Assembly: GCF_050510895.1 (NCBI RefSeq)
Contig: NZ_JBNINT010000001.1
Span: forward strand, 868,001-932,000
Origin: Pannonibacter phragmitetus_B
GTDB lineage: Bacteria; Pseudomonadota; Alphaproteobacteria; Rhizobiales; Stappiaceae
Reading direction: 5' to 3'
DNA: 64,000 nt
In this document: piece after piece, positions 16,857 through 28,180 of the stretch
Numbering within the stretch: position 1 is the first letter of the stretch
Layout of the letters: the number at the start of each line of letters is the position of its first letter
The notes under the pieces: generated by a model
Databases searched by the model: none
Seen by the model: the letters and a program-made list of their open reading frames with translations, nothing else
What the model was told of the DNA's origin: nothing
Program-made: the position numbers and the translations under genes

Positions 16857-17819
16857 TCAATCAGCCTTAGCTGCCTCAAGGGCATGTTCAGCCAGAAACT
16901 TCTCCGCTTCAAGGGCTGCCATGCAGCCCATGCCGGCAGCGGTGACCGCCTGGCGGTAGATGTCGTCGGTCACGTCACCGGCAGCAAAGACACCCGGCAC
17001 GGAGGTGCGGGTGCTGTCGGCCTCGGTGAAGATGTAGTCGTTCGGCTTCAGCGTCAGCTGTCCCCGGAACAGATCGACTGACGGCGCATGCCCGATGGCA
17101 ATGAAGACGCCGTCAGCGCTGAGTTCGTGCGTTTCGCCGGTCTTCACGTTCTTCAGGCGTGCGCCCGTGACGGCCTTGGGCATGCCGCCGCCCAGGATTT
17201 CGTCAATCACGCAGTCCCACACCACGTTGATCTTCGGATTGGCGAACAGCCGCTCCTGCAGGATGCGCTCGGAGCGGAAGCTGTCGCGGCGGTGCACGAC
17301 CGTCACCTTGGAGGCCAGATTGGCCAGATAAAGCGCTTCCTCGACAGCCGTATTGCCGCCGCCGACCACGATCACTTCCTTCCCGCGATAGAAGAAGCCG
17401 TCGCAGGTGGCGCAGGCCGAAACGCCCGCACCCATGAAATCAACTTCCGACGGCAGCCCCAGCCAGCGCGCCTGCGCGCCGGTGGCGATGATGATGGCAT
17501 CGGCCAGAAATTCGGTGCCGCCATCGGCAACGGCGCGGAAGGGGCGCTTCGACAGGTCCACCTCGGTGATGATGTCATGCACGATGCGCGTGCCGACATG
17601 CTCAGCCTGAAGTTGCATCTGCTCCATCAGCCAGGGGCCCTGAATGGGCTCGGCAAAGCCGGGGTAGTTCTCCACATCGGTAGTGATGGTCAGCTGGCCG
17701 CCCGGCTGGATGCCTGCCACGAGAACCGGCTCCAGCATGGCGCGTGCGGCATAGATGCCGGCGGTGTAGCCAGCCGGGCCCGAGCCAATGATGAGCAGCT
17801 TCACGTGTTCCGTCGCCAT
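16857..17819 (-). CDS. trxB: Thioredoxin reductase
   Basis: 320 residues, the usual length. The FAD-binding GSGPAGYTAGIYAARA is at residues 12-27, the redox-active C-A-T-C at 136-139, the NADPH-binding GGGNTAVEEALYL follows, and the C-terminal FAAGDVTDDIYRQAVTAAG is complete. It reduces thioredoxin with NADPH. I chose the ATG at 17819, with AAGGAA six bases upstream. An alternative ATG at 17840 would overlap the ELM1-family stop by four bases. It appears to form an operon with the ELM1-like gene and lsrB. Confidence 0.95.
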   Translation of the reverse strand: MATEHVKLLIIGSGPAGYTAGIYAARAMLEPVLVAGIQPGGQLTITTDVENYPGFAEPIQGPWLMEQMQLQAEHVGTRIVHDIITEVDLSKRPFRAVADGGTEFLADAIIIATGAQARWLGLPSEVDFMGAGVSACATCDGFFYRGKEVIVVGGGNTAVEEALYLANLASKVTVVHRRDSFRSERILQERLFANPKINVVWDCVIDEILGGGMPKAVTGARLKNVKTGETHELSADGVFIAIGHAPSVDLFRGQLTLKPNDYIFTEADSTRTSVPGVFAAGDVTDDIYRQAVTAAGMGCMAALEAEKFLAEHALEAAKAD

Positions 17820-17836
17820 GTCCAGTTCCTTAAATC

Positions 17837-18828
17837 TCATGCCTTGCGCGAGGCCAGCTTCGCCCGAATGGCCGCAGCGATCTGCGGGGTGCTGTCCAGC
17901 GGCTCACAGGTAGTGGTTTTGAGAGGCCCCGGAAAGGGGTGAATGGCCCCAATCTGGCGCAATCCAGTCAAAAAACGGTCCAGCCGGTGGTGCCCGCCGG
18001 ACGGCATGAACACATGCACAGGCCGCCCTGCCGCCAGCGCCTCACCCACCATGTTTGTGCTGTCGCCCGTGACCACGATGGTATCGGCCAGCGCCAGCAT
18101 TGCCAGCAACGGGTTTTCACCGCTGCCGTCCCACAGGAAATGGTTTCCTGTTTCCGCGAGTTGCTCCAGCCGGTGGTTGAGGACAGGGGCGTGCGGCGTG
18201 AGGCGGTGATCATCAGGCTGCCGCCGCCCCTTGCCGCATCCGCCAGCCCATCGGCGAAGCTTGCGATGTCTTCGGCCGTGAAGGTGTGGTGCCGGCTGTT
18301 GCCGCCCACCAGCACCGCAATGCGCGGGGAGGGCAGACCGGCAAGGCGCGGGTCCGGTTGCGCCCTTGCTGCTGCCAGTTTCTCAGCCGAATGGCGGTGC
18401 GGCGCGGTTGGCGTCACCAGAACATTGGCGCCGCGCAGCCGGTCATGCTCACCCACCCAGATCAGGTCGGCAGTCTTCGTGCCCGTTCGCGGATCCTTGA
18501 GAAAGACGGTGAAGGTGCGCCCGCCGCTCAGCTTCTTCAGGCGGCGCAGATAGGGCACCGTGCGACGGCCGGAGGCGATGGCGATGTCCGGGTAGGGCGG
18601 CGCCAGCGGGCTGCCGGGCCGCGTTTCGGCTTCGCGCGGGTCAATCGGCCCCCAAGGCATGGCCCAGACGAAGGGCTTGCGCGGGGCAACGCGGCGGATC
18701 TGATAAGGCAGGCCAAGAGCCTCTGCGACGCCCATGCACTGGATTTCGTCGCCCGCCTTGCCGTCGGACAGAATCCAGATGCTCCGGTCATCCTCAGCTT
18801 TTGCGGTTTCTGGATCTTTCTTGAGCAT
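17837..18828 (-). CDS. ELM1 family (mitochondrial-fission-ELM1-like, GT-B fold) protein, frameshifted
   Basis: Two frames together give 330 residues. The N-terminal part has SIWILSDGKAGDEIQCMGVAEALG; the C-terminal part has ADTIVVTGDSTNMVGEALAAGRPVHVF, the nucleotide-sugar-like binding half. The break is at the G-run 18186-18189 (CCCC on the coding strand); one more C restores SRRTPPVLNHRLEQ. Homologues (DUF1022) occur widely in alphaproteobacteria beside trxB or lipid-A genes, and their role is unclear. The gene precedes trxB by 17 bases and is probably co-transcribed with it. Confidence 0.83.
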
Positions 18829-18917
18829 GGGTGCTTTTGTTATAGTCTTGCGGAAATGAGCAAAAAATCATAAGCCGCAGGGTGTCGGATCTTGCGGCCA
18901 CACAAGCACGGACTGAC

Positions 18918-18947
18918 GGCTGGAACAAGGCCGGCTGGAACAAGGCC
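18918..18947. repeat. Perfect 15-base tandem duplication
   Basis: GGCTGGAACAAGGCC occurs twice head to tail (18918-18932, 18933-18947) in the divergent promoter region of the ELM1-like gene and lrp, 90 bases before the lrp start. It could be a doubled regulator site or a simple slippage duplication. Confidence 0.6.
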
Positions 18948-19036
18948 GGGGACGTGCCCTGTGAAACGGAACTTTGGGGCAGGCGGCCTTTTTGCCTTGC
19001 CCGCCGGGCGCCCGCCCGCACTGACTGGAGATTTCC

Positions 19037-19507
19037 TTGAAAGCACGGCTTGACGCGATCGACTGGCACATTCTGGACGAGCTGCAACAGGATGGCCGGA
19101 TGACCAATGTGGAACTCGCCCGCCGTGTCGGCATCTCCGCGCCCCCGTGCCTGCGCCGGGTGCGCGCGCTGGAAGAGGCCGGGCTCATCCGTGGCTACCG
19201 CACGCTGCTGGACGAAAAGCAGCTCGGCTACGAGGTGACGGCCTTTGCCATGGTCGGCCTGCACAGCCAGACGGAAGCGGACCTCAACGGCTTCGAGGAG
19301 CGGGTCAACAGCTGGCCCATCGTGCGCGAGTGCTTCATGCTTTCGGGCGAGGTGGACTTCCTGCTGAAATGCGTCGCCCCCGACCTTCAGACCTTCCAGA
19401 CCTTCATCATCCGCGAACTGACCGCCGCCCCCAACGTCGACAGCGTCCGCACCGCCCTCACTATCCGCCGCACCAAGGACGAGCCCACGGTGCCGATCGA
19501 GCGGTGA
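19037..19507 (+). CDS. Lrp/AsnC family transcriptional regulator
   Basis: 156 residues. The N-terminal HTH (LDAIDWHILDELQQDGRMTNVELARRVGISAPPCLRRVRALEE) is followed by the RAM/AsnC ligand domain with GYEVTAFAMVGL and FMLSGEVDFLLKCVAPDL. These regulators respond to amino acids and act globally or on neighbours. The start codon is TTG at 19037, with GGAG seven bases upstream. Its position near lsrB-trxB is shared with Rhizobium relatives. It is divergent from the ELM1-like gene. Confidence 0.9.
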   Translation: MKARLDAIDWHILDELQQDGRMTNVELARRVGISAPPCLRRVRALEEAGLIRGYRTLLDEKQLGYEVTAFAMVGLHSQTEADLNGFEERVNSWPIVRECFMLSGEVDFLLKCVAPDLQTFQTFIIRELTAAPNVDSVRTALTIRRTKDEPTVPIER

Positions 19508-19541
19508 GGGCAGGCGGCCTATTGCTGAATAGGGCTGGTCT

Positions 19542-20336
19542 CTAGCTTCCGGGTGTTGCGGCTGATCCTGCAAGGATGCCGCCGTCGATCGTCAGCTCTG
19601 TGCCTGTCATGTAGGGGGCCTCGTCAGACGCAAGGAACACGGCGAGCGCCGCAACTTCCTCCGGTTGGCCGAAGCGCCGCAGCGGCGTATCGGCCACCAT
19701 GGCAGCCTCTCGTTTTTCTCTGTCCGGCCCGTTGCCCAGCATTGGCTCCCACATGGGAGTCATGACGGCGGCAGGATGGATCGAGTTGCAGCGGATCTTC
19801 AGGCCCTGGCCGGCACAATAGAGCGCCACGCTCTTCGTGTGATTGCGTATGGCCGCCTTTGAAGAGGCGTAGGCGGCGGCCATCGGAATGCCGACCAGAC
19901 CGGAGCGGGAGGAGATGTTGATGATCGACCCGGCGCCTTTCGCCCGCATGGCACGAATGGCATAGCGGCACCCTAGAAACGTGCCGTCGAGGTTGACCGC
20001 ATGCACGGCTCTCCAGTCGGCAAGCTGCGCATGTTCAGGATCGTGCGCTGGCGGCGCGCCATTGGCCATGTCCTCAAAGCCGGTGACGCCTGCGTTGTTG
20101 ACGAGAATGTCGAGTTCGGGGAACAGGCGCTCCGCCCGGCTCCAGTCCGCTTCAGAGGCCACGTCCAGATGACAGTATGTGCCGCCGATGGCCTCGGCTG
20201 TGGCTTCACCGCCTTCGTCGTTGATATCGGTCACAATGACGCTCGCGCCTTCATCGGCAAAGGCCATGGCAATGGCCGCACCAATACCGCGCGCCGCCCC
20301 CGTCACGAGAGCGCGCTTTCCAGAAAGTCTGGGCAT
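19542..20336 (-). CDS. SDR family NAD(P)-dependent oxidoreductase
   Basis: 264 residues of the classical short-chain dehydrogenase type. It has the cofactor motif TGAARGIGAAIA (residues 12-23), LDILVNNAGV, the catalytic Ser in INISSRSG, and the Tyr/Lys pair in YASSKAA. The C-terminal end is YMTGTELTIDGG, as in 3-beta/7-alpha-type and xanthoxin-like enzymes. The substrate is unknown. The start at 20336 has AAGGAAC upstream. The structured repeat at 20387-20468 lies 50 bases upstream of its start. Confidence 0.9.
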   Translation of the reverse strand: MPRLSGKRALVTGAARGIGAAIAMAFADEGASVIVTDINDEGGEATAEAIGGTYCHLDVASEADWSRAERLFPELDILVNNAGVTGFEDMANGAPPAHDPEHAQLADWRAVHAVNLDGTFLGCRYAIRAMRAKGAGSIINISSRSGLVGIPMAAAYASSKAAIRNHTKSVALYCAGQGLKIRCNSIHPAAVMTPMWEPMLGNGPDREKREAAMVADTPLRRFGQPEEVAALAVFLASDEAPYMTGTELTIDGGILAGSAATPGS

Positions 20337-20386
20337 GATAGTTCCTTGGATTCCAAAGTGAGGGTGTGTGGCCGCTGGTCATTCCA

Positions 20387-20468
20387 GCTCTCGATGAGCT
20401 TCTCTCATCAAGAGCGGCTAAAGCCCGTGCTGCGCTTGAGCAGCTTCAAAGCGTGATGCGTCAGTATC
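20387..20468 (+). repeat. Structured repeat element, copy 1 (hairpin plus conserved tail)
   Basis: A hairpin GCTCTCGATGAG / CTCATCAAGAGC (20387-20398, 20404-20415; one C-A mismatch, five-base loop) is followed by a tail of about 52 bases with GCCCGTGCTGCGC and GCGTGATGCG. A second copy lies at 60653-60740. The tails are nearly identical, while the stems differ by paired changes (GATGAG/CTCATC against AATGAG/CTCATT). This suggests a conserved structure, either RNA or cruciform. Confidence 0.55.
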
Positions 20469-21020
20469 CAGGCTCTGGTCGAAAGCCAAGCCAGTGGCCA
20501 CGGTTCGGCGAATATCCGGTTTACCGGTTGCGGTTGTCCATGTCCGTCACTCCTCAATGTAAGGCAAAGGGGTACCCAGCAGCAGGGGAGGGCGTCAAGG
20601 GCAGGACGGCTGGGGGCTTTCAGTGGGGGGCGTTTGTGGCGTTGGTGTGGTGTTATGTGGAGCTGAAATGAGTTGCGTCTATCGTAGATTGCATCTGCTA
20701 CTGTCCGCCTCACTTAGGGGCCTAAGCCCATGCTGTCGGAGTTCTGTACGAAGCCAGATGGGTAAGAGATGCTGTCGATGCTCTTCATTGAGGCGCAAGG
20801 ATCTCTGCCTAACGTCCTGTCCCGTCAAACACACAAACGGAGAAATTTTTCGTGCTATCCCTTTTAAAGCAAGGCGGGTCATCAAGCGGATGTTTTACAG
20901 GCCCAAGGAGTTCCGCTGAACCGCAATGCGTTGTGACTGGGTTGCTAAAAACTTCGTTACATGTCTCTGCCTCTAGGTGATCATATGATATTATTGTTCG
21001 CGTGAAAATTAGGAAGTAAA
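20469..21020. other. Left flank of a low-GC accessory island
   Basis: GC content falls along this 552-base stretch towards the HEPN gene. Open frames exist on both strands (for example 20623-20919 and 20809-21069) but show no family resemblance or ribosome site. I saw no tRNA end, transposase or clear attachment repeat. Confidence 0.4.
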
Positions 21021-22620
21021 TTGAAATATATAAGCAAAATTGAAGATCTAAATAGAAGATGCGAGCCAAGCATCAGCAAGATGACCGACTTTGAGGCTCT
21101 AGAGCACATCGGGCGATTGATCGACGATCTCGCATGACGAGAAGTTCGAGCGTGGTGCGAACCGTGCACTGTATTTGCTTGATGATCTTGAGAAGCGGTC
21201 TTTAGCTGAAGAGGATGCTGCTCTGGCTCAGTACTTTAGAGCTAACGCCTGGGCCGCTCTATCAGACATCCATGATGTTTCGCATTCGTGGTCATGGGAG
21301 ATCAAAGAGCTTCAGGAACAGATGTTGGCGCTCGCAAAGGCGGTCAACCATCAAGGTTTTTCTAAACTTGATAAGTTGCGACGCTGTCAGATCCTAACCA
21401 ACCGCGCAAATCTGCTCAATAGAGTTGGCCGATCGATCGATGCGATCGCTGAGTGGGACGATGCGCTCCGAATTATGCCGCAGTTCGCGATGGCGCTCGG
21501 GAATCGCGGTGCGGGGCTTCGAATTTATGCTAGTCTAGTAGACGATTCACATGAGCGTGCCATTTTGGCGCTTCATGCCTATGAGAGCTTTTGTGCGGCG
21601 ATATCGCTAGATGCAGTTTACGACTCTCCGAATCCTGCGCCGATTATTGCGGAATTTCAGAACCGTGCCGACGCACTCGCTAAGAGTTTGAACGTCGATA
21701 TGGTGCGGGAAATGCAGTGCCTTGATCAAGGTAAGCTCGGCCGATCAAGTGTAGAGCATACCTATCGGCAATGGTGCCTCGATAAGCGACTGTTTCTCTG
21801 CCCATTAAACGACCTTGGCCCGCATACTACCGCAGCTGTCGATAGTCTAACGTTGCCAGGAATCACGGAGCAGGGCGACGAGCGCCCCGGTGACTATTCA
21901 CCACCACCTATCATTGGATTCTTTAATCAAATAAAGCAGGAGTATGTCTCAGCACGTTACATGCTGTTTGAAGGCCTAAGCAGTACAAGGGTCCATTTCT
22001 CCGATCGATGCGTTACGCTTACCGACACGCTCGATTACCCGCTCTATTCACTCGCAAGCGAGCGGATCAGGGCAGCATTCCGTATTGCCTATTCCCTCTT
22101 AGACAAGATTGCCTTCTTGGTCGATCGTTATTGGAAGCTTGGTAAGATTCCTGAGCATATTAGCTTTAAGAATGTTTGGATGATTGAGAGAAAATCACAG
22201 ATTCTTCCGCAGTTCGAAAATTCTAAAAACTTGCCGCTTCAGGGGTTGTACTGGCTATCGAAGGAGTTGTTTGATGAGAATTTTAAAAAGACAACCTCTG
22301 CTGATGCGCAGGAGCTTCATGCGATTCGTAACGCTCTTGAACATACCTATCTGCGCGTTTTCGAGGGGTGGGCTGAGCCGTTTATGATAGGTACGCCGAG
22401 TGCCAGCGGCTTCGGCATTGCCATTGGAAGTGACGAGTTGGAGGCAAAGGCGATCCGGGTAATGCAGATTGCCAGATCCGCACTGTGCTATTTACTGTTT
22501 GCGATTGGCTACGAGGAACGAGAAAAGCGACGAGTTGAGCCTCACCGAGTTGTCGGTTCTTTTTCTCTGTATGGTATCAGAGACAAAAGGAAGCGCAGGT
22601 TTCTGGATTTGAGAAAATGA
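21021..22620 (+). CDS. LA2681-type HEPN domain protein with N-terminal TPR-like region, frameshifted near the start
   Basis: About 532 residues after repair. The N-terminal half is helical and TPR-like (AIAEWDDALRIMPQFAMALGNRGAGL). The C-terminal half matches the LA2681-like HEPN family: QIKQEYVSARYMLFEG, TLTDTLDYPLYS, AFRIAYSLLDKIAFLVDRYW, LPLQGLYWLSKELFD and the RX4H motif R-N-A-L-E-H (22327-22344). HEPN proteins are often RNases in toxin or phage-defence systems. The start is TTG 21021 (AGGAAG upstream) or ATG 21081. The frame shifts by a surplus base between 21121 and 21135. Low GC and different codon use mark it as acquired. Confidence 0.8.
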
Positions 22621-22686
22621 TTTCTGCCTGAGATTGAATGTTTGAATTTTACCAAAACCTCCGATGCTGAATGGAGGACATGGACG

Positions 22687-22947
22687 ATGGCGACGATGAA
22701 TGTATCGCTTCCGGATCCGATGAAGGATTGGGTTGAAGCGCAGGCGGCGTCAGGGCGCTACAGCAATGCGAGCGATTATGTGCGGGACCTGATCCGGCGT
22801 GATCAGGAGCGTTGCGGCAAGATTGCCCATATGCAGATACTGGTAACGGAGGGCCTGGAAAGCGGCGTCAGCGGCCAGTCCATGGCCGATATCCTGAAAG
22901 CGGCGCGACGGCACGTCCAGACTGACCCGTCTTCGGATGGGATGTAA
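22687..22947 (+). CDS. ParD-like type II antitoxin, no adjacent toxin
   Basis: 86 residues. The N-terminal ribbon-helix-helix (MNVSLPDPMKDWVEAQAASGRYSNASDYVRDLIRRD) is typical of ParD/CC2985-type antitoxins, followed by a short helical tail that would bind ParE. The start at 22687 has GGAGG about eight bases upstream. A ParE/RelE gene normally follows within a few bases, but no toxin-like frame is present up to greA. It is therefore an orphan, either a remnant or one acting on a distant toxin. Confidence 0.85.
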   Translation: MATMNVSLPDPMKDWVEAQAASGRYSNASDYVRDLIRRDQERCGKIAHMQILVTEGLESGVSGQSMADILKAARRHVQTDPSSDGM

Positions 22948-23023
22948 AATCGGGGCTCTGCGCAGCTGAGCGATGGCGCTTCGGCATTCTGAGGATGTCT
23001 TGCAGGCTTGTCTTCGCCCCCCC

Positions 23024-23047
23024 AAAAAAACGCCTGCGGCAGGCGTT
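23024..23047 (-). terminator. Hairpin with terminal T-run on the minus strand
   Basis: AACGCCTG (23029-23036) and CAGGCGTT (23040-23047) form a perfect stem with a three-base loop. On the minus strand seven T follow. It lies between parD and greA and could be a second stop for leftward greA transcription. Confidence 0.55.
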
Positions 23048-23189
23048 GGCCTGAGATGGCTTGCATGGCACGCATTCCTCTCTTTCGTCATGGCCTGACG
23101 TATTCCAGCCATCTGCAAGCCTTTGATGTGTATAGGTCCTCGGCACAAGGCTGAGGATGACGGAGGAGAGTTGGCAGGTTTACCCCCAA

Positions 23190-23219
23190 ACAAAAATGCC
23201 CGCGGCTGGCGCGGGCATT
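23190..23219 (-). terminator. Terminator of greA
   Basis: AATGCCCGCG (23195-23204) and CGCGGGCATT (23210-23219) form a perfect 10-base stem with a five-base loop. On the minus strand it is followed by T-rich sequence. It is about 100 bases after the greA stop. Confidence 0.8.
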
Positions 23220-23325
23220 CTGGTCTTGCCGGGCGGGAGGGCCCGGAGGTTCGTTCTCTTGATCAAACCTCCTGAACAGCCCTCCTAATCAGGCGCGCTG
23301 AACAGGAGAGCCGGTCAGAGACGGA

Positions 23326-23799
23326 TCAGAGGAACTGGACGTTCTCGATCTCGTAGGAGCGGGCGCCGCCGGGGGCGGCGACTTCGACGCTGTCGCCGAT
23401 CGTCTTGCCGATGAGGGCGCGGGCGATCGGGGAGGAGATCGAGATCTTCCCCTGCTTCACGTCTGCTTCCACGTCGCCGACGATCATGTACTTCTTCTCT
23501 TCCTCGGTGTCCTCGTCGATGAGGGTGACCGTGGCACCAAACTTGACGGTGGTGCCGGAGAGCTTGGAGACGTCGATGATTTCAGCGCGGCTGAGCTTGT
23601 CTTCAAGCTCGGCGATGCGGCCCTCGTTGTGGCTCTGCGCTTCCTTGGCGGCGTGGTACTCGGCGTTTTCCGACAGGTCGCCGTGGGCGCGCGCTTCGGA
23701 AATGGCCTCGACGATCCGGGGCCGCTCGACCGACGTCCGCTCCTTCAATTCCACCTGCAGCATTGCGTAGCCGGCGGCGGTCATCGGGATCTTTTCCAT
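23326..23799 (-). CDS. greA: Transcription elongation factor GreA
   Basis: 157 residues, standard length. The N-terminal coiled coil starts with MTAAGYAMLQVELKERTS and contains the acidic tip region SENAEYHAAKE; the C-terminal FKBP-like domain has KFGATVTLIDEDT and ISISSPIARALIGKTIGD. GreA restarts backtracked RNA polymerase by stimulating transcript cleavage. It is downstream of carB on the same strand, with a terminator between them. Confidence 0.97.
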   Translation of the reverse strand: MEKIPMTAAGYAMLQVELKERTSVERPRIVEAISEARAHGDLSENAEYHAAKEAQSHNEGRIAELEDKLSRAEIIDVSKLSGTTVKFGATVTLIDEDTEEEKKYMIVGDVEADVKQGKISISSPIARALIGKTIGDSVEVAAPGGARSYEIENVQFL

Positions 23800-23984
23800 T
23801 GGCCGTAGACCTTCTGGTTAAGTGGTCCGCTTGCGCGGACGAAACGTCAAAAACACAATCCAGCCGGACGTTTCACCGTCCGGCCGGAGTGCGGATGATA
23901 CAGTTCTGGAGCGTCCTCCGCCCGGGTTCATGATCCGGCCAAGAGAAAACCGCTTCAGATGTAATGCTAAAAGCGCATTCTGAT

Positions 23985-24009
23985 CGTGCGGGCCATGACG
24001 GCCCGCACG
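23985..24009 (-). terminator. Terminator hairpin after carB
   Basis: CGTGCGGGCC (23985-23994) and GGCCCGCACG (24000-24009) form a perfect 10-base stem with a five-base loop, 11 bases after the restored carB stop. A short T-rich stretch follows on the minus strand. Confidence 0.7.
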
Positions 24010-24019
24010 AGACTATGCT

Positions 24020-27381
<3,362 letters not shown>

Positions 27382-27509
27382 CGTGGCTCGCATCGGCCCG
27401 CCGCCGCGCTCTCTCGCGCGTGCGCCTAGGCTCGTCCTTGAGGAATGACACTGGTGGCTGAGCGCGCCTTATAGGCAATAAAGGCGAAGGATGAAACCCC
27501 GGATCGCCG

Positions 27510-27800
27510 TCAATCGAGCGCTTTTGCGTTTCCGTCTTCTTCCGGTACGGGAAGTGGCGGCGCCATGCGCGTGTTCTGGCCATCAAAATCGCCGATCCCG
27601 GCTTGCAGAGCATAGCAGGCGAGGCGGACGTATTTGGGGATTTCGACTGGCCGTCCGTCGCGGTGCCCCTTTTCATAATACTGGATCATCCGCTTTTTCA
27701 GACCCAGACGTTCCGCAGCATCCTTCTGCTTGAGGCCGAGCGCGCGCCGCCAGCTGCGGAACTGCTCCGGTGTCATGCCTGCCGTCTTCTTGCCGCTCAT
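27510..27800 (-). CDS. Helix-turn-helix (XRE-like) protein
   Basis: 96 residues. An HTH of the XRE/Cro type occupies residues about 9-45: MTPEQFRSWRRALGLKQKDAAERLGLKKRMIQYYEKG, with the usual Q-x3-A-x3-G spacing. The C-terminal part (VEIPKYVRLACYALQAGI) is common in small rhizobial phage-like or chromosomal HTH proteins. The target is unknown. It lies 128 bases upstream of carB on the same strand. Confidence 0.85.
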   Translation of the reverse strand: MSGKKTAGMTPEQFRSWRRALGLKQKDAAERLGLKKRMIQYYEKGHRDGRPVEIPKYVRLACYALQAGIGDFDGQNTRMAPPLPVPEEDGNAKALD

Positions 27801-28180
27801 CGCTGCTACCTTGTGAAAGCCATCTGTCTGTCAGGCGGATAGCGCACCTGGTGCGCCCAAGAAAGCCTTCCATTGCGTCTGCCTCGCAGATTTCCGCTTG
27901 TCACCGGAGCGCAGGTCAGAGTGGGAGGGGGCTTCGGGGGCCATGTGCACATCTTATGCGAGTTAGTTCTCTTTCACGCACCTGTAAAAACTGCGTCTAA
28001 CCTTTTTCAGAGGTGGTTAGCAGAAGGTAAAATACAATTGAGACAAATGATGAAGAAATTTCTTTCGAATTGGTAAGGTTAATATATGACCTAGCGTGAT
28101 ATCTTGTTTTCAAGGTTCTCGTCCGGGCGCATTGGTGATTATACAGAGGCCCTTCCGGGAAAGATTCTTGCTGGAAATTC
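27801..28180. other. Divergent promoter region, no gene seen
   Basis: 380 bases between the leftward HTH gene and the AraC gene. The part from about 28000 to 28110 is AT-rich and probably holds the AraC promoter. No convincing gene or hairpin is present. Confidence 0.4.

Noticed and set aside
20623..21069. Frames on both strands in the island flank (98 and 86 codons)
   Set aside because: No ribosome site, no family resemblance, cysteine-rich or mixed composition; probably non-coding.
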